A stretch of DNA of 15,079 nucleotides, from positions 1 through 15,079 of the forward strand of contig USIK01000010.1 of NCBI GenBank assembly GCA_900554775.1. Direction: 5' to 3'. Source of the DNA: an uncultured Oscillospiraceae bacterium (GTDB lineage: Bacteria > Bacillota > Clostridia > Oscillospirales > Acutalibacteraceae). The position numbers and the translations under genes were made by a program. Under the pieces are notes generated by a model. The model was not told the DNA's origin and ran no database searches. It worked only from the letters and a program-made list of their open reading frames with translations. Below, in pieces: positions 1 through 6,978 of the stretch; within the stretch, counting starts at the first letter, position 1; each line of letters starts with the position of its first letter.

Positions 1-1245
1 AGCAAAACTTTTGGACTAGCCCTTGAATATAACGGCCAACAAATCGCAACTGTTCAGCGCGAAGAGGTTTATGAAAAAGCGAAAGAAATGATAAGAAGCC
101 AAACACCAGTAGCCGAAAAGCACAGGATTTCAAACGCAACCCCGCGCATCAAAATAGCGGAAGTTGAAAAAAACAAATGCATTGAAAAACCTGAAGAAAT
201 CAAAGATAAAATAATCGAAAAATCAAGCGAAATTTTAGCTCCGGCATACGGCGCATACGTAGAAGATAAGTTACTGGTAGTAGGAACTTCAAAAGAAGAC
301 ATTCAAAAAGCTTTGGACGAAATTCTAAACGAAAACAAAGCAAATTTAGAAGACGCAACAGCCACTTTCGAAGAAAACATTGAAATCAGGCAGGGGCTCT
401 TCCCCAATTCGAAAATCGAAGGCTTTGAAAAAATAAAAGAAGCTTTGACTTCAAAAGCAGAGGTTTCGAAACCTTACACCGTTACTGAAAATGACACTGT
501 AGTAAGTATTGCCGAAAAATTCGGTATTAGCACTGAAAAACTGCTAAAAGATAACGGGAAAACAGCTTCTGATTCAATTTACCCTGGCGACACTTTAAAC
601 ATAATCACTTTTGAGGATTTGCTTCACGTTAAAGTTGTTGCGAAAGAAACCGTTGAAAACGAAATTCCTTTTGAAAAAATAACTAAAGAGGATTCCGAAA
701 TCGAAAAAGGCAAGGTAATCGTTGATAAAGAAGGCTCAAACGGCAAAGAAGAAGTAGTTTACTGCGTGACTTATTTAAACGGTAAGGAAACTGATAAAAA
801 AGAAAGCGCAAGAGAAATTAAGCTAGAGCCAACCGCTGAAGAGCAAACCATCGGCACGAAACAAGAAGAATACATCTGGCCGGTGCCTTTCACCAAAAAC
901 ATAACCAGTGGTTTTGGCCCACGCTGGGGAACTTACCACTATGGAATCGACATTTCGTCAGCAGGAGTTGAAGGAACCGACATAGTTGCATCAAAAGCAG
1001 GAACCGTTAAAGTTGCAAAAACAGGAAACACAGGTTACGGCAACCACATAATAATTCTGCACGATGACGGAACTGAAACACTTTACGGCCACTGCAAAAG
1101 CCTTTGCACAAGCGCTGGCAAAAGAGTAAACCAAGGCGAAAAAATCGCATGCGTAGGCTCAACTGGCCAGTCAACAGGCCCTCACCTTCATTTTGAAATA
1201 AGAATAAACGGCAAAAAAGTAAATCCAATACAATACGTTAAATAA
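1..1245 (+). CDS. LysM-G5-M23 family metallopeptidase (5' end missing)
   Basis: This gene is cut by the left window edge. Its frame is open from base 1, so the ATG at 88 is probably internal; 414 codons are visible. In order the residues show an N-terminal helical region with an AYGAYVEDK-type element (about 80-110), a LysM peptidoglycan-binding domain (about 158-201), a G5 domain (about 220-286) and a C-terminal peptidase family M23 (LytM-type) domain (about 312-412). The zinc ligands look intact: H313 and D317 in HYGID and H397 in HLHFE, with H364 (LYGHC) as the usual active-site His. Proteins of this layout act outside the membrane as peptidoglycan endopeptidases in wall turnover or sporulation. 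Their N-terminus, with signal peptide or membrane anchor, would lie upstream. A hairpin terminator follows eight bases after the stop. The domain assignment is firm, but the physiological role is inference. Confidence 0.93.
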   Translation, partial: SKTFGLALEYNGQQIATVQREEVYEKAKEMIRSQTPVAEKHRISNATPRIKIAEVEKNKCIEKPEEIKDKIIEKSSEILAPAYGAYVEDKLLVVGTSKEDIQKALDEILNENKANLEDATATFEENIEIRQGLFPNSKIEGFEKIKEALTSKAEVSKPYTVTENDTVVSIAEKFGISTEKLLKDNGKTASDSIYPGDTLNIITFEDLLHVKVVAKETVENEIPFEKITKEDSEIEKGKVIVDKEGSNGKEEVVYCVTYLNGKETDKKESAREIKLEPTAEEQTIGTKQEEYIWPVPFTKNITSGFGPRWGTYHYGIDISSAGVEGTDIVASKAGTVKVAKTGNTGYGNHIIILHDDGTETLYGHCKSLCTSAGKRVNQGEKIACVGSTGQSTGPHLHFEIRINGKKVNPIQYVK

Positions 1246-1252
1246 AAGGAAA

Positions 1253-1284
1253 ACCACCTGTCAAAAGCAGGTGGTAATTTTTTT
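1253..1284 (+). terminator. Rho-independent terminator of the M23 gene
   Basis: A perfect 8-bp stem (ACCACCTG 1253-1260, CAGGTGGT 1268-1275) with a 7-base loop is followed by AATTTTTTT. The M23 gene and the minus-strand membrane-protein gene converge here. On the minus strand the hairpin is followed by only four T, so it may serve that side weakly. The CCACCTG/CAGGTGG core recurs in other terminators of the window. Confidence 0.88.
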
Positions 1285-1666
1285 AAGATTTATTAACCCC
1301 AAGGACTCCTCCGCCCAGGCTGAAAACAACCGTCAAACCGCCTTTTAAAGCTGAAAGGTAACTAACGCCCTCGCTTGAAACTGCCAAGGAGCCAACAACA
1401 AACAAAATAAAAAGAAAAATCCCGCAGAAAAAACCATAAACAAGACCCTTGCTCTTTGCGGTAAACCCAGCTGCAAAGCCCGCTGTAAACGAGCTAACCG
1501 CTAAAACCACAAGACTCAAATATTCAAAAAATTCTTCCGGCAGGCTTTTGCTGCTTAAAAATAAAAAGCAAACCAAAGAAATAAGCAAAAAGCAGCAGCT
1601 AATCCCCGCTAAAACACCAAAGATTATAGGCCTTAAAGACAAGCCTGATTTATAATCGCTTCTCAT
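1283..1666 (-). CDS. Small integral membrane protein, TIGR04086-like
   Basis: This 127-residue protein has about four hydrophobic helices: two long ones around residues 13-37 and 49-72, and two more around 76-96 and 104-124. Short polar loops separate them and glycine is frequent in the last helix. Length, spacing and glycine pattern match my memory of the TIGR04086 family of clostridial membrane proteins, whose function is unknown. An upstream in-frame ATG at 1684 would add six residues. However, a GGAGG (+ strand cctcc, 1671-1675) lies inside that extension and four bases before the ATG at 1666, so I place the start at 1666. The gene stands alone between two hairpins. The family call is from memory; the membrane nature is clear from the sequence. 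Confidence 0.8.
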   Translation of the reverse strand: MRSDYKSGLSLRPIIFGVLAGISCCFLLISLVCFLFLSSKSLPEEFFEYLSLVVLAVSSFTAGFAAGFTAKSKGLVYGFFCGIFLFILFVVGSLAVSSEGVSYLSALKGGLTVVFSLGGGVLGVNKS

Positions 1667-1726
1667 ATTTCCTCCAAAATTCATTTATAAAATAATATTA
1701 TTTCTATTTTCACAATTTATGACAGC

Positions 1727-1754
1727 AAAAAAGCCGCCATCACAGCAGCTTTTT
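1727..1754 (-). terminator. Terminator of the repeat-protein gene
   Basis: Read on the minus strand this is AAAAAGCTGC, a 7-base loop, then GCGGCTTTTTT. It forms a roughly 10-bp stem with one G-U pair that runs into a T-tract. It begins about 11 bases after the stop of the upstream minus-strand gene. Confidence 0.75.
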
Positions 1755-1764
1755 AAATTTTTTA

Positions 1765-2991
1765 TTAGATTAAGTTAAATTCTGTTTTTTGGTTTTTAAA
1801 AATACCTTTAAGTTTAGGCTCAAATTTTGCTGGAGCTGTAATTTCTTTTATATTGCACATAGTACCCATAAAAGTATTTCCAAAACCAATTTCTTTTATA
1901 GTCCAGCCGAAAGCTTCACAATCAAAATAAATAAGATTTTTCGATAATACAAGATGGTTCACATTAATATGGCGAAATACATATTTATCTATATCTAAAA
2001 CAGTGTTAGGAATAACAACTCTTTTTATTTTTAAGGGTTTTTCTAAGTCATGGAACCCTTTACACATATCAAGAATTAAAGTAGAGCTACCAAGATGCTT
2101 AATTCCGTAAGGAAGTTCTAAATTTTCAATTTTTCCAGTTTTTTTATCTTTAAGTTTACTGTAATCAGGGTGGTATTTTTTATCTCCGACACAAAGAATC
2201 GGTGACGAACTAGTCCTATCATTTTCAAATTTTATATCTTCTCTATTCGCAAGAGCATCCATAATATCGTCTTTAAGGCCTTCGATGTCAAAAGCATTTT
2301 TTAATTCAAAATCTGTATAAACTCTGATGTCTTTATTCTTAAGATCTGCTTTAATTTCTTCTTCGTATCTTGCAGGAACAAAAACCGCACCTACGTTCAA
2401 AGCGCCTTTTAATATACTTGTGCTTAACATATGAGAATCGTTTGATTTAAACACAACAGAGCCAACTGAAACATCTGAAAGCGCACACTCGTCAGCCCAT
2501 GCAAGACGTTCTGGTAAAACAATTTTCTTGATCTTTTTGCCTTGTGCATTTGCCTTTTTAAGAATATCTCTAAAAACACCGGCACCTATTCCTCTTATGC
2601 AATCAGGAACTTGTATTTCTTTAATTTGGCCCGTTTTTTCATCAATAAGTTTATCATATGCAAGCTCAAAAGATTCGTCTTTTACTTTAACTACAACACG
2701 GCCGTCAGCAGATTCAAGCTTAATATTATCAAAAAGAAACTTCATCCTACCATGGAGCTTAACGCACTCGCAAGCACGCATGGGCCTAGTCGTTATTCTT
2801 TCTAAAGCTTCTTTCAAACCAGGAACATCAAAAATGCCTTTTAATTCAATATTGTTTTCATTCGCCTTAGCTCTAGCCGCTGCTGATAAAGATGCATCAT
2901 GCGGGCAAGCACTACCGCTCGGGAGCTGAGAACCAAAAACTAAAACTGAAATCAAACTTACTGCAATTTTTTTACTAATTTTGTTACTCAT
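1765..2991 (-). CDS. Secreted LRR_5/BspA-like protein with tandem duplication
   Basis: This is a 408-residue exported protein. It starts with a Lys-rich tip and a hydrophobic stretch (about residues 8-20), ending near a GSA/C junction; a type I signal peptide is likely and no proper lipobox is seen. The rest repeats short strands such as KIKKIVLPERL and KIKRVVIPNTV, typical of BspA/LRR_5 surface repeats. It consists of two copies of a unit of about 180 residues: ELKGIFDVPGLKEAL near residue 49 matches ELKNAFDIEGLKDDI near 229, and YDKLIDEKTGQIKE matches YSKLKDKKTGKIEN. An ATG at 3027 is also in frame, but GGAAGGA (+ strand 3001-3007) stands nine bases before the ATG at 2991. The promoter places transcription start at about the upstream ATG. 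LRR_5 proteins often mediate adhesion or host and protist contact; no enzyme motif is seen. Confidence 0.85.
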   Translation of the reverse strand: MSNKISKKIAVSLISVLVFGSQLPSGSACPHDASLSAAARAKANENNIELKGIFDVPGLKEALERITTRPMRACECVKLHGRMKFLFDNIKLESADGRVVVKVKDESFELAYDKLIDEKTGQIKEIQVPDCIRGIGAGVFRDILKKANAQGKKIKKIVLPERLAWADECALSDVSVGSVVFKSNDSHMLSTSILKGALNVGAVFVPARYEEEIKADLKNKDIRVYTDFELKNAFDIEGLKDDIMDALANREDIKFENDRTSSSPILCVGDKKYHPDYSKLKDKKTGKIENLELPYGIKHLGSSTLILDMCKGFHDLEKPLKIKRVVIPNTVLDIDKYVFRHINVNHLVLSKNLIYFDCEAFGWTIKEIGFGNTFMGTMCNIKEITAPAKFEPKLKGIFKNQKTEFNLI

Positions 2992-3029
2992 TAAACAACA
3001 TCCTTCCGGTAATTTATTGATTTTCATTT

Positions 3030-3057
3030 ATTATAATGTTATTATAATATAAATCAA
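3030..3057 (-). promoter_or_regulatory. SigA-type promoter of the repeat-protein gene
   Basis: On the minus strand there is a TTGATT -35 (3052-3057), a 16-base spacer and a perfect TATAAT -10 (3030-3035). Expected transcription start is near 3023, giving a leader of about 30 bases to the ATG at 2991. Confidence 0.65.
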
Positions 3058-3073
3058 GCGTTAAATCAACAAT

Positions 3074-3111
3074 AAAAACAACCAATCCCTTTAAAAAAGA
3101 GATGGCTGTTT
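3074..3111 (-). terminator. Terminator of spo0A
   Basis: On the minus strand AACAGCCATCTCTTT pairs with AAAGGGATTGGTTGTT across a TTT loop. That is about 15 bp with G-U pairs and one bulge, followed by TTTTT. It starts about nine bases after the spo0A stop. Confidence 0.8.
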
Positions 3112-3119
3112 CATAAATT

Positions 3120-3911
3120 TCAACCGGCTGAAAGCATTTGAAGCCGCAATCTATCGCTTATCATTGCAATAAATTCGGAATTGGTTGGCTTGCCGCGAGA
3201 GTTATGTATCGTGTAACCAAAATACGAATTAAGAATATCAACGTCGCCGCGATCCCAAGCAACTTCAATAGCATGGCGAATTGCGCGCTCAACTCGAGAA
3301 GACGTGGTTTCAAAATTTTCAGCAACTGCAGGATAAAGCTTTTTAGTAACCGAATTAATTATTCCCGGGTCTTCAACAGACATTTTAATGGAATTCCTAA
3401 GGTAATGGTAACCCTTTATGTGCGCAGGGACTCCTATTTGATGCAAAACCTCAGTTATTTTAATATCTAAATTTTCGGCAGCTTCGGTGTGAATTGAAGT
3501 GACTATATTTTTGGGCAATTCTGAAGCCGGCCTGGTTTTATAAGAAATTTTGAGTATTTTTTCAATTATGTCTGAATAATTAACAGGCTTAACCAGAAAA
3601 TAAGAAGCACCAGCGGACATAACTTCCCTTTCGAGAGAAGGTCTGCCAAAACTTGTAATAACTTTATAAGTGTGCATTTCGACGAGATGGTTTTTCCTCA
3701 CGGCGTTAATTATTCCTATGGCATCAATCCTTGGCATAAATAAATCCATAAGTACAATATCCGGAGAAGTGTTTTCGATGATTTCTATGATTTTAAAACC
3801 ATCTTTGGGCAAAAATGACAAATCCATTGAATAATGTTTAAACATATCCAGTGCTTCACGATCGAATTCGATGCAATCCTCTGACGTTAGTATTTTTAAC
3901 GTATTTTGCAT
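3120..3911 (-). CDS. spo0A: Sporulation master regulator Spo0A
   Basis: This 263-residue response regulator controls entry into sporulation. Phosphorylation of its receiver domain by kinases or a phosphorelay lets the C-terminal domain bind 0A boxes (TGTCGAA). The receiver (residues 1-125) has the acidic pair E11/D12, phospho-acceptor D56 in LMDLFMP, T86 and K108 (LVKP). The effector domain (about 145-263) has the family-defining [19 protein letters not shown] helix and the [13 protein letters not shown] recognition segment, essentially unchanged from other clostridia. The receiver is less standard: it reads TSED where VADD-like sequences are usual, and A where DG follows the phospho-site. 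The start is set by AGGAGG seven bases before the ATG. It lies directly downstream of spoIVB, the gene order conserved across spore-formers, and has its own terminator. Candidate 0A boxes upstream suggest autoregulation. Confidence 0.97.
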   Translation of the reverse strand: MQNTLKILTSEDCIEFDREALDMFKHYSMDLSFLPKDGFKIIEIIENTSPDIVLMDLFMPRIDAIGIINAVRKNHLVEMHTYKVITSFGRPSLEREVMSAGASYFLVKPVNYSDIIEKILKISYKTRPASELPKNIVTSIHTEAAENLDIKITEVLHQIGVPAHIKGYHYLRNSIKMSVEDPGIINSVTKKLYPAVAENFETTSSRVERAIRHAIEVAWDRGDVDILNSYFGYTIHNSRGKPTNSEFIAMISDRLRLQMLSAG

Positions 3912-3969
3912 AATTTTTCCTCCTGAAATATTATTTTATGATATTTATATTTACATAAATTACCACATT

Positions 3970-4017
3970 TGTCAATAGTTTTCCAGTAAATAAACATTAT
4001 TCAGATGAAATGTCAAA
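3970..4017 (-). promoter_or_regulatory. Candidate spo0A promoter region with two 0A-box-like sites
   Basis: The gap between spoIVB and spo0A holds TGTCAAT (3970-3976) and TGTCAAA (4011-4017) on the plus strand. They match the Spo0A box TGTCGAA at 5 and 6 of 7 positions. The first is also, on the minus strand, a perfect TTGACA -35, but only a poor -10 (AAATAT, 17-base spacer) follows it. Promoter and operator are therefore both tentative. Confidence 0.4.
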
Positions 4018-4029
4018 ATATTTGAATTT

Positions 4030-5274
4030 TTATGAGGCGTTTTTATATCTTGATTCAAGAAAAAGGTTGGAATTTGTCAGCATTGTTTCAGCGAAAATAG
4101 CATAACCTCGAGCAGGATTATTAACAAAAACATGCGTCACCGCACCGATCAAACCGCCATTTTGCAAAATAGGGCTACCGCTCATCCCCTGCACTATTCC
4201 GCCGGTTTTTTCTAAAAGACGAGGGTCTGTCACAGATATCTTCATATTTTTGGTAGGAATTGTAACATCATAATTAATCGAGTCAATATTTATATCATAA
4301 AGCACAGGTTTGCCGCCTTCAACAGTAGTTAAAATCTGCGCCGGGCCCTTTTTAACCCGCTGTTTCATCACCACGTTTACCTCGCTACCAAAATTAAAAT
4401 CGCTGCTTAAATTGCCGTAAAGCCCTGTTTCGTTATTAACGCAAATTTCTCCGATTGGTTTAGGGTCCGTGAAGCAACCTTTGAGCTGACCGGGCACACC
4501 TTGGCACCCGGGGACAATGCTGGTTATCTGAGCGCCAACGATTTCGCCCCTTGAAAGCGGCAAAAGCTCGGAGGTATCAACATCGCATATTCCATGGCCA
4601 AGCCCCGCGAAAATATGGTTCTTACTGCTGCAAAAAGTAAGCGTTCCTATGCCTGCTGAGCTGTCCCTCACCCAGATTCCAATGCGGTATTTATCGTCTT
4701 CGGTTGATTTCAAAGGCTTCAAATGCGTTATAAATTCTTTGTTTTCGCGCATAACTCTAAACTCAATTTCGCTGCCCGAAGAATTTTGAATAATTTGTTC
4801 AAGGTCATCGTTATTCAAAACTTCTTTATTATCCGCCGCTATTATAACGTCGCCCTTGCGAATTCCCGCAGCGGACCAAGGCTCAACCATTCCTTCGTCA
4901 GAACGAACGCTTGAAGTCCCGATGACTACCGCACCTTTTGTGTAAAGCTTCACGCCAAAAGGCACCCCGCAAGGCGTAACCTTCGCCCCTTCGCAAACAT
5001 GCACCTTCACGCTTTTCACAGGGAAGATATTCATGAACTTAAGCGTCGCCATATAGTCATCGCTCGCCTCAAAGCCGCTCATTCCCGTGCTGATGCATTC
5101 CTCTGAGCAGCCATCTGGCACAACCGAAAAAGGGTAAACCGAAAAGCTTCTGCTTTCGCCCGAGCTGATATGATAAACATCAGGGAATTTCCCCGAAATA
5201 TAAGATAATCCGACATAAAAAACAGGAATAAAAATAATAACCAAACAAATTAAATATTTAGCCCACTTTTTCAA
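4030..5274 (-). CDS. spoIVB: SpoIVB serine peptidase (S55), sporulation signalling
   Basis: This 414-residue protease is known from Bacillus to be made in the forespore and secreted into the intermembrane space. There it triggers processing of pro-sigma-K. It has an N-terminal signal anchor (hydrophobic residues 7-27), a PDZ domain (about 105-185, GIRKGDVIIAADNKE) and a SpoIVB/S55 peptidase domain (about 195-405). The triad is visible: H227 in GLGHGICD, D350 in VTDPR and S365 in GMSGSP. The Asp-to-Ser distance of 15 equals that of B. subtilis SpoIVB. Translation begins at TTG (5272-5274), with GAGGTGA six bases upstream (+ strand tcacctc, 5281-5287). It stands directly upstream of spo0A, about 118 bases away. 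Forespore control by SigG/SigF would be expected, and a weak match lies upstream. Confidence 0.96.
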   Translation of the reverse strand: MKKWAKYLICLVIIFIPVFYVGLSYISGKFPDVYHISSGESRSFSVYPFSVVPDGCSEECISTGMSGFEASDDYMATLKFMNIFPVKSVKVHVCEGAKVTPCGVPFGVKLYTKGAVVIGTSSVRSDEGMVEPWSAAGIRKGDVIIAADNKEVLNNDDLEQIIQNSSGSEIEFRVMRENKEFITHLKPLKSTEDDKYRIGIWVRDSSAGIGTLTFCSSKNHIFAGLGHGICDVDTSELLPLSRGEIVGAQITSIVPGCQGVPGQLKGCFTDPKPIGEICVNNETGLYGNLSSDFNFGSEVNVVMKQRVKKGPAQILTTVEGGKPVLYDINIDSINYDVTIPTKNMKISVTDPRLLEKTGGIVQGMSGSPILQNGGLIGAVTHVFVNNPARGYAIFAETMLTNSNLFLESRYKNAS

Positions 5275-5346
5275 ATCAAGTCACCTCTTTAACATAATTT
5301 AAAATGTAAAAAACTGGGGAAAAATGTATAAAAATAGTCCTTGATT

Positions 5347-5373
5347 TATTATTTGCATTTTAAGTAAAATTCA
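5347..5373 (-). promoter_or_regulatory. Weak SigG-like promoter candidate for spoIVB
   Basis: On the minus strand TGAATT (5368-5373), a 14-base spacer and AATAATA (5347-5353) partly match the forespore consensus TGAATA / CATACTA. It lies about 70 bases before the TTG start. In this A/T-rich gap such a match can arise by chance. Confidence 0.25.
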
Positions 5374-5397
5374 CAAAAGAAAATGTTGGCTAATTAA

Positions 5398-5426
5398 GTG
5401 ACATTTTTTTAAATATGTATTAGAAT
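5398..5426 (+). promoter_or_regulatory. SigA-type promoter of the 253-residue unknown gene
   Basis: GTGACA (5398-5403), a 17-base spacer and TAGAAT (5421-5426) each match consensus at 5 of 6 positions. Expected transcription start is near 5433, about 45 bases before the TTG start. Confidence 0.65.
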
Positions 5427-5478
5427 TACTCATATAAGAAATTTTAATCTTAAAAATTTACAAGGAGCTGAAAAAACT

Positions 5479-6240
5479 TTGGAAAAAAGTTGTTTTGAAA
5501 CCATTGCAAATAAATTAGCTGAGGAAATTAAAGAAGCGGAAATTAAAAAATTAAGTGAAGACACCTTTGAAGTGAAAACTCCTCAAAAAACCTGCGAAAT
5601 AAAAGCTGACAGAAACAAAAAAGTGATTATTTTGGAAGCTGTTTCAGAAGATTCAAGAAAAATTCTTTCCACATGGATGTTTGACGAAGAAAACATTTCT
5701 CAAAAAGATTTGAAATTAATAACCTCAGATTTCAGCGGAATTATTTCTCAAAAACCAAAAAAGGAATTCAAACAAACCAAAAGAAAAAGTTCAAAAGGCG
5801 AAAACGGCATGACGGGTCTTTTCTTCGCCAACAGGATGGTTAATATCTTCCCGGAAATAAAAGATGACATCAAAGAAGAAAAAGAAAATTACAGCGAATT
5901 TAGGGCCGTTAAATTCACAAAGGAAATTATCCTGCCGAAAATAAACGAACTCCTTACCACCAAAAAAAGCGGATCGCCGGAAGTTAAAAAACTCGGCAAG
6001 CTTCTAAGCGATCTTTATTCAAGCGCCGGGATTGATGTTAGAAGCATCATCACGATGGCTATACTTAACAACATTGAAAATGAAGAATGCCTTAGAAATA
6101 ACCTCAGCGACGAGCTAAACACCGCCTGGAACTTCGCAAAAAAATATAAAGGCAAAAAAGTTAAACCTGAAAAAGAAAAGAAAAAATCATGGATGTCCAA
6201 AGCGCTTGAATACCAAAACGAAATGGAAAATCAAAAATAA
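5479..6240 (+). CDS. Conserved-looking hypothetical protein, 253 residues
   Basis: I do not recognise this protein with confidence. It is soluble, with no signal peptide or membrane segment, and reads as two parts. Residues 1-90 are a mixed alpha/beta region (LSEDTFEVKT, KKVIILEAVSED, STWMFDEE). Residues 108-225 are helical, with the segment GMTGLFFANRMVNIFPEIKDD and several later helices. A Lys-rich linker (about 92-107) joins the parts and a strongly basic tail (KKVKPEKEKKKSW) closes the protein. It may belong to one of the clostridial families of unknown function. The start is TTG at 5479, with AAGGAG (5462-5467) eleven bases upstream; no nearer ATG fits. It has its own SigA-like promoter and ends at a bidirectional terminator, so it is monocistronic. 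Confidence 0.82.
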   Translation: MEKSCFETIANKLAEEIKEAEIKKLSEDTFEVKTPQKTCEIKADRNKKVIILEAVSEDSRKILSTWMFDEENISQKDLKLITSDFSGIISQKPKKEFKQTKRKSSKGENGMTGLFFANRMVNIFPEIKDDIKEEKENYSEFRAVKFTKEIILPKINELLTTKKSGSPEVKKLGKLLSDLYSSAGIDVRSIITMAILNNIENEECLRNNLSDELNTAWNFAKKYKGKKVKPEKEKKKSWMSKALEYQNEMENQK

Positions 6241-6245
6241 ATTTG

Positions 6246-6274
6246 AAAAAGCCCTCCTTTTTTGGAGGGTTTTT
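6246..6274. terminator. Bidirectional terminator between convergent genes
   Basis: A perfect 6-bp stem, CCCTCC (6252-6257) and GGAGGG (6264-6269), with a 6-base T loop is flanked by AAAAA on the left and TTTTT on the right. It can therefore end transcripts from both the plus-strand gene ending at 6240 and the minus-strand gene ending at 6278. Confidence 0.88.
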
Positions 6275-6277
6275 AGT

Positions 6278-6862
6278 TTAGTCTGTGAAGCATTCGCTAG
6301 TATAATTAGCGTAAACGGCAGGAAATTTGCCAAGGTAATCCGCTATTTCACTCATAAGATTTTTAACTTTTTCATCCTGAATTTTCGCAGAATTTCTAAC
6401 ACCATTGACTTTACATTCTGCAGCACCGAAAATAAATTTCCTAAGAGAGTTATTGCTTTTGCTAAATTTTTTCATATTTTCTTGGCAGATTTTTTTGTTT
6501 TCAGCAGACTCTAGCCTTACTAAATCGCGATAAAACTGCTTTGCACCACTTGAAATTTTCTTCAAATAAATGTTCGATATACTCAAAAGCCCACCTTCAG
6601 AAAAGGTTTTCGTAAACTTAGTGCACACATTGTCAAGCTCCTTAACCGCTATTTTAAGCTTAGAAATACACTCATCCATCACTGAAAACTTATCGGTAAA
6701 ATTGCTTTTCTTTTTAACAAAGGTTTTGTAATAATCAAGATTTATATTATCATATTCACCTAGTTTGGTTTCTTTAAACTTTTTTAAAACTTTTTCTAAA
6801 GCATTCGCAAATTCTTCTGATTTCTTACTAAATTTTTTATATGAATCTTTGGTAGTGTACAT
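6278..6862 (-). CDS. Unknown helical, lysine-rich cytoplasmic protein, 194 residues
   Basis: I do not recognise a family. The sequence is predicted to be almost entirely helical, rich in Lys, Glu and Ser, without signal peptide or membrane span. Heptad-like stretches occur around residues 1-30 and 60-90. A short less charged segment, GGLLSISNIYLKKISSG, lies in the middle, and four scattered Cys are present. The ATG at 6862 has AAGGGA ten bases upstream. A strong promoter precedes it, TTGACA with a 16-base spacer and TGTAAT, of the same layout as the promoters of the two paralogues at 10137-12985. This suggests shared expression although I see no clear sequence homology. It is monocistronic, ending at the shared bidirectional terminator. 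It looks lineage-specific. Confidence 0.75.
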   Translation of the reverse strand: MYTTKDSYKKFSKKSEEFANALEKVLKKFKETKLGEYDNINLDYYKTFVKKKSNFTDKFSVMDECISKLKIAVKELDNVCTKFTKTFSEGGLLSISNIYLKKISSGAKQFYRDLVRLESAENKKICQENMKKFSKSNNSLRKFIFGAAECKVNGVRNSAKIQDEKVKNLMSEIADYLGKFPAVYANYTSECFTD

Positions 6863-6910
6863 TCAACATCATTCCCTTCATAATTATATGCAAGTTTTAC
6901 ATAATTTTAT

Positions 6911-6938
6911 ATTACACTACCAAATTTTTATTTGTCAA
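6911..6938 (-). promoter_or_regulatory. SigA-type promoter of the 194-residue gene
   Basis: On the minus strand TTGACA (6933-6938) is a perfect -35, followed by a 16-base spacer and TGTAAT (6911-6916). On the plus strand the -35 context TTGTCAAGTAAAAA resembles those at 11701 and 13057. The leader is about 42 bases. Confidence 0.75.
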
Positions 6939-6940
6939 GT

Positions 6941-6971
6941 AAAAATTCACCTGTCTAAATAAACAGGTGAA
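6941..6971 (-). terminator. Terminator of pgk
   Basis: A perfect 9-bp stem, TTCACCTGT (6946-6954) and ACAGGTGAA (6963-6971), is followed on the minus strand by ATTTTT. It lies just after the pgk stop. The T-run abuts the -35 of the next minus-strand promoter, so one gene's terminator and the next gene's promoter are packed end to end. Confidence 0.87.
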
Positions 6972-6978
6972 AATTTAT

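Noticed and set aside
2528..2929. Long plus-strand open frame opposite the secreted repeat-protein gene
   Set aside because: It lies wholly antisense to a gene with promoter, ribosome site, signal peptide and repeats. It has no ribosome site and its product has no recognisable features.
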